Assembly: GCA_027491155.1 (NCBI GenBank)
Contig: JAIXWR010000028.1
Span: 100,616-164,615, forward strand
Source of the DNA: Verrucomicrobiaceae bacterium
GTDB lineage: Bacteria > Verrucomicrobiota > Verrucomicrobiia > Verrucomicrobiales > Akkermansiaceae
Direction: 5' to 3'
DNA: 64,000 nt
Shown in pieces: positions 60,773 to 64,000 of this stretch; the stretch's first letter is position 1; the number at the start of each line of letters is the position of its first letter. Below the pieces are notes generated by a model. It made no database searches. It saw only the letters and a list, made by a program, of their open reading frames with translations, and was not told the origin of the DNA. Made by a program: the position numbers and the translations under genes.

Positions 60773-61552
60773 CTAGCGCCGCCTCTTCAGCAGCAGCAGG
60801 AATCCCAGCGCGCCCGATAGCACCGCGGCCGGCTCCGGCACCGCCACGATCTGGATCCCGTTGATCGCGGCGAATCGCGAGTTCACGCCGTCCAGATCGG
60901 TCGCGACGTTGCCGCCGGGACCCGACACCACGTTCGCGTAACTGAACTCGATCTCTCCCAAGGCGTCCGCGAAGACCGAGTAACGGACATACTCGATCCC
61001 CTCCTCCAGCAAGCCGTTACCCCCCGCCACGCCGTCCCACGAGGTCTGCTTCGAGACCCCGCCGAACGTGAAAAGCGTGTTTTGGCCCGGCGAGAAATCG
61101 ACCGTGAAGTCGTCCCCCTGGGCATAGAGATACACGTCGTAAAGCTGGTCCGCGGCCAGGCCGAAGATCCTCCCTTGTTTCGTCACCACCTGCGAGACCG
61201 AGGGGGACGACAGATAAACGTAGTCCGACATCAGGTCCTCGTAAGCCAAGCCGGACCCGCCGAGCTCCTGCTGCCCTGGCAGCCCGAGAAAAGAACCGTT
61301 GATCTGGAGTTCGATCCCCACCCCGCTCGCGGCGCCCGTGGAATCCGTCAGGTTCGAAGCGGTGACCGTTGTCGTTCCGGCACCCGTCACCCGGTTCCAA
61401 ACCGCCCCGCCACCCGCCGGGTCCGGCGCGGCGGCAAGCCCTTGGTAGATCGAAGACACCGACGACTCGTCGAAGTCGATGTTGATCACCTGGCCGGAAA
61501 CACCGGCCGCCAGGGCGATCACGATCGTTGCGAGGCTGGGGAGGACTTTCAT
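60773..61552 (-). CDS. PEP-CTERM sorting-domain protein
   Basis: 259 aa with a signal peptide (MKVLPSLATIVIALAAGVSG). The C-terminus VPEPAAVLSGALGFLLLLKR, followed by two Arg, is a textbook PEP-CTERM tail: VPEP, a membrane segment and basic residues. The body is beta-rich (choice-of-anchor-like, GQVINIDFDES ... DVYLYAQGDDFTVDFSPG) and unrecognised. The tail targets it to the exosortase (EpsH/XrtA) pathway for export and surface anchoring; no exosortase gene is in the window. A promoter lies just upstream (61586-61614). Confidence 0.88.
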   Translation of the reverse strand: MKVLPSLATIVIALAAGVSGQVINIDFDESSVSSIYQGLAAAPDPAGGGAVWNRVTGAGTTTVTASNLTDSTGAASGVGIELQINGSFLGLPGQQELGGSGLAYEDLMSDYVYLSSPSVSQVVTKQGRIFGLAADQLYDVYLYAQGDDFTVDFSPGQNTLFTFGGVSKQTSWDGVAGGNGLLEEGIEYVRYSVFADALGEIEFSYANVVSGPGGNVATDLDGVNSRFAAINGIQIVAVPEPAAVLSGALGFLLLLKRRR

Positions 61553-61585
61553 GGCGACAAGGGGCAGGAAGCCCGCCGACGCCCG

Positions 61586-61614
61586 AATATCAACTTTTCC
61601 TTAGCGCTTGGCAA
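61586..61614 (-). promoter_or_regulatory. Sigma-70-like promoter of the PEP-CTERM gene
   Basis: On the minus strand, -35 TTGCCA (61614-61609), a 17-bp spacer and -10 GATATT (61591-61586), 34 nt from the start codon. Confidence 0.5.
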
Positions 61615-61639
61615 CCGACGCGATCGCGTCAGGCCCCTT

Positions 61640-62653
61640 TCACGCGACCGAAGCCCTTACCAGCGCCGGCGAGGCGGCGGGAATCGGCAGGTCTTCGGGC
61701 TGCAAATCGAGGCCGCGGACGGGCACGGCTTTCTCGATCTCGTCCATGATGTCCAGCTCCGGCCGGAAATCCGCCGCGTGATAGGAACTCCGGACCAGCG
61801 GCCCGCTGGCCACGTGGCGGAAACCCTTGTCGAGGGCGATCTGCTTGAGTTCGTCGAACACCGCCGGCTCCAGATACTCGACCACCGGCAAGTGCCGCGG
61901 CGTCGGCCGCAGATACTGCCCCAGGGTCAGCACCGTGACATCCGCCTCCAGCAGGTCGTCCATCGCCCGCAGGATCTCGTCGCGCCGCTCTCCCAGGCCC
62001 AGCATGATGCCGCTCTTGGTCGCCACCTTGCCGTTCACCATCGCCTTGGCCTTCTTCAGCACCGCAAGGCTGCGGTGGTATTTGGCCCGGGAACGGACCA
62101 GCGGCGTCAGCCGCTCGACCGTCTCGAGGTTGTGGTTGAAGATGTGCGGCCGGGCGTCCATCACCATTTGCAGGGCCCAGTCGCGGTCGTTGAAATCGGG
62201 CACCAGCACCTCGATCACGATGCCCGGGTTTACCGCGCGCACCGCTTCGATCGTCTGCTGGAAATGTTCGGCCCCGCCGTCGCGAAGGTCGTCGCGCGCC
62301 ACCGCGGTGATCACCACGTGGCGGAGTTTCATCCGTCGCGTCGCCTCGGCCACGCGGACCGGTTCATCGGCTTCCAGCGCGTCGGGCTTGGCCGTCTTCA
62401 CCGCGCAGAAGCCGCAGGCTCGGGTGCATTTCTCGCCGGCGATCATGAAGGTCGCGGTACCCTGGCCCCAGCATTCCCAGCGGTTCGGGCACTGGGCTTC
62501 CTCGCAGACGGTGACCAGCTTCAGGTCGGTGATCAGCGACTTGGTCGACCAGAACACCGGGTTGTTCGGCAGGCGCACCTTGATCCAGGACGGCTTCTTG
62601 TCCTGGTGCAGGGCGGGATCCATCTTCATCTGGGGTCCGTGGCAGCCGCTCAT
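61640..62653 (-). CDS. lipA: Lipoyl synthase
   Basis: 337 aa (starts at Met9 or Met11 are also possible). Both Fe-S clusters are visible: the auxiliary cluster Cys50, Cys55, Cys61 (VCEEAQCPNRWECW) with the C-terminal RSSYHA serine ligand, and the radical-SAM cluster Cys76, Cys80, Cys83 (CTRACGFC). HVVITAVARDDLRDGGAEHF and SGIMLGLGERRDE are conserved. It inserts two sulfurs into octanoyl-E2/GcvH domains to make lipoate. No lipB is nearby. It is divergent from the small lipoprotein gene. Confidence 0.97.
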   Translation of the reverse strand: MSGCHGPQMKMDPALHQDKKPSWIKVRLPNNPVFWSTKSLITDLKLVTVCEEAQCPNRWECWGQGTATFMIAGEKCTRACGFCAVKTAKPDALEADEPVRVAEATRRMKLRHVVITAVARDDLRDGGAEHFQQTIEAVRAVNPGIVIEVLVPDFNDRDWALQMVMDARPHIFNHNLETVERLTPLVRSRAKYHRSLAVLKKAKAMVNGKVATKSGIMLGLGERRDEILRAMDDLLEADVTVLTLGQYLRPTPRHLPVVEYLEPAVFDELKQIALDKGFRHVASGPLVRSSYHAADFRPELDIMDEIEKAVPVRGLDLQPEDLPIPAASPALVRASVA

Positions 62654-62755
62654 GTGGGCGGGACGCTAGGACGCCCGGCCGCGAGGGGAAAGGGGAATTT
62701 CTCCGCCCGTTCAATCGGCTGGCGGTGTCCGCCGCGGTGCGGCTAGGCTCCGCCC

Positions 62756-63160
62756 ATGCGAACCCGCCCCGCCCTCTTCCTGCTGGCCGCCGCACTGCCG
62801 CTCGTCCTTCCGTCCTGCGGCCTCTTCCGCCTGCCCGTCCGGGCGGTCGGCGCGGTCGTCGAGGGCGGAGCCTACGCCGGCAAGACGATCGGGAAGTCCG
62901 CCGCCAAGCCCTTTGCCAAGACCCCGGAGGAGAAAGCGGAAGCCGCCGCGAAACAAGCGGCCGAGGACCAGAAGAAGCTCGACGAGAAACGAGCCAAGCT
63001 CCGCGAGGACACCGACCGTCACGCTGCCGACCAACGGAAGGCCGGTGCCGAAACCCCCGTGGAAAGCCTCCCCGTCCCCGAGGTTCCGCCCCTGCCCGGC
63101 GAATCCCCCGGCATCCCCGCCGGTCCGGACGAACTCCCGCCGCCACCGGACGGACCTTGA
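62756..63160 (+). CDS. Small lipoprotein with charged coiled-coil
   Basis: 134 aa. The signal peptide ends in a lipobox (VLPSCGLFRLP), so Cys21 should be lipidated. A small Gly/Ala-rich segment (about 27-52) is followed by a Lys/Glu/Ala-rich coiled coil (about 55-95; EEKAEAAAKQAAEDQKKLDE) and a Pro-rich tail. It may be an envelope spacer protein. No family recognised. It is divergent from lipA. Confidence 0.7.
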   Translation: MRTRPALFLLAAALPLVLPSCGLFRLPVRAVGAVVEGGAYAGKTIGKSAAKPFAKTPEEKAEAAAKQAAEDQKKLDEKRAKLREDTDRHAADQRKAGAETPVESLPVPEVPPLPGESPGIPAGPDELPPPPDGP

Positions 63161-63253
63161 AGGAGTTGAAGAAGCGCTTCGCGCCTCCGGCAAGACCGGC
63201 GACACCCGCGCCCTGGGATCCGGATCCATCAACCCGTCAAATCTTCCCGGATC

Positions 63254-64000
63254 TCAACCAACCGCTTTCACCCTCAGTTGCCGCAATGCGTGAAGGCTCC
63301 CCGCCTCGTCCTCGCGGACCTTCCGCGCTCCGGTCTTTCTCTTCGCTCCGAAGTAGCTCCGGCATTGCTTGAACACCCCTTCCACGAAGCCCTTGCTCCC
63401 GATCGCCACCCCGTCGCTGAACCACCTCACCCGGCACCGTAGCAAATCCGCACGCGACAGCTTCCCGCCGCTTTTCAGCACCGCCTCCACCTTCTCCTTC
63501 GAGAAGCCGCGCCGCGATGCAGGGGACGCTGAGGAAGAGCGGAACGGGCGGCTCGCCCGTTCTCCCGATTCCACTGCCTGCCCTCCCGCCTCCAACCCCT
63601 CCCCGAACAACCAGCACCGGTAGGCCTCTCCAGGGGTCAGGCTTCCCCGCCTTTCCTCCCACGAATCCATCGGCGCCTCCATCACCCGGCACAGCCCCCG
63701 CCGCGCCCGCTTGCTCCCGCCGCTGGCCTCCCCGTAGCCGGTCCACCGGTAGTCCTTCGGATCCTCCACCAGTCCGGCGCGCACCGGGTTCAAATCGATG
63801 TAGAGCGCCATCGTCCGCAGCGCCTCGCCGTCCTCCACCAGCACGCTCTTGAAGCGGTCCATCCACAAGGTCCCGCGGCGTTCGTGGTGCTTGTTGAACC
63901 AGCGGGAGAAGCGTTCCTTCAGCTCCTTCACGAAGCAGGAGAGGTCGCAGAAGCGCTTGCGGAAGGCTACGAGGATCAGCTCGACCTCTTCCTCCCGCCC
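63254..64000 (-). CDS. REP-associated tyrosine transposase (RAYT), partial
   Basis: The C-terminal about 248 residues; the frame stays open through the right edge, so the 5' end, with the HUH motif, is outside the window. The visible part begins EEEVELILVAFRKRFCDLSC and contains KHHERRGTLWMDRFKSVLVE and ALYIDLNPVRAGLVEDPKDY, followed by RWTGYG, the classical Y1_Tnp/RAYT signature; the catalytic Tyr is probably in MALYIDLNP or lies upstream. The C-terminal about 100 residues are a regulator-like tail (KLSRADLLRCRVRWFSDGVA, then IGSKGFVEGVF). RAYTs move REP hairpins, and several REP-like hairpins occur in the window. Confidence 0.88.
   Translation of the reverse strand, partial: GREEEVELILVAFRKRFCDLSCFVKELKERFSRWFNKHHERRGTLWMDRFKSVLVEDGEALRTMALYIDLNPVRAGLVEDPKDYRWTGYGEASGGSKRARRGLCRVMEAPMDSWEERRGSLTPGEAYRCWLFGEGLEAGGQAVESGERASRPFRSSSASPASRRGFSKEKVEAVLKSGGKLSRADLLRCRVRWFSDGVAIGSKGFVEGVFKQCRSYFGAKRKTGARKVREDEAGSLHALRQLRVKAVG

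Overview
The window looks like chromosomal DNA from a high-GC member of the Verrucomicrobia (PVC superphylum), probably near the Verrucomicrobiaceae (Luteolibacter/Haloferula-like). The signs are a DUF1549/DUF1553 + DUF1501 pair, a PVC-type haem-binding CxxCH protein, a PEP-CTERM protein, very large beta-helix/autotransporter-repeat/CotH surface proteins, and a near absence of Shine-Dalgarno sequences. The assignment rests on gene content only. No rRNA, convincing tRNA, CRISPR array or complete insertion sequence was seen.

Layout. 0-8 kb: a Fic protein with a winged-helix N-terminus, the PSCyt/DUF1501 secreted pair, cutA, and an eight-haem lipoprotein with C-terminal TPRs. 8-16 kb: an NtrB/NtrC-like two-component pair (sigma-54), then a GT-C-like membrane protein coupled to xseB and dxs, and two small proteins. 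16-26 kb: a 1764-residue beta-helix/autotransporter-repeat protein, a DUF3311 + sodium:solute symporter pair, and priA. 26-32 kb: a CreB/CreC-like pair, a short stretch of orphan genes with different base use, and a three-gene membrane operon. 32-46 kb: xylulokinase, a 1514-residue CotH/lamin-tail protein, a PVC-type haem protein, htpG, a Uup-like ABC-F ATPase and a PQQ-like propeller membrane protein. 47-58 kb: a vanadium-type haloperoxidase, an FN3-like repeat protein, an Spx-like protein, a beta-helix/Calx-beta protein and a second two-component pair (PAS kinase + LuxR-type regulator). 58-64 kb: a GreA-like protein, prmC, murA, a PEP-CTERM protein, lipA, a lipoprotein and a truncated REP-associated (RAYT) transposase at the right edge.

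The most unusual signals are at DNA level. (1) Several genes are preceded, within about 25 nt of the start codon, by short-period (mostly 7 nt) direct-repeat leaders. Each leader uses its own word. They precede the Fic gene, the ntrB-like kinase, creC, xylB, the ABC-F gene, prmC and murA, and one perfect 7x7 array lies inside priA. (2) An 8-mer, YTGTTAGR, occurs 19 times, always in coding DNA and in all reading frames, and it accounts for nearly all the rare TTA and CTA leucine codons. (3) There is a population of perfect hairpins and short dispersed repeats, plus a RAYT transposase that could relate to them. The rest of the window is ordinary housekeeping (isoprenoid, peptidoglycan, lipoate, replication restart, translation termination) interleaved with secreted and surface proteins typical of this phylum.
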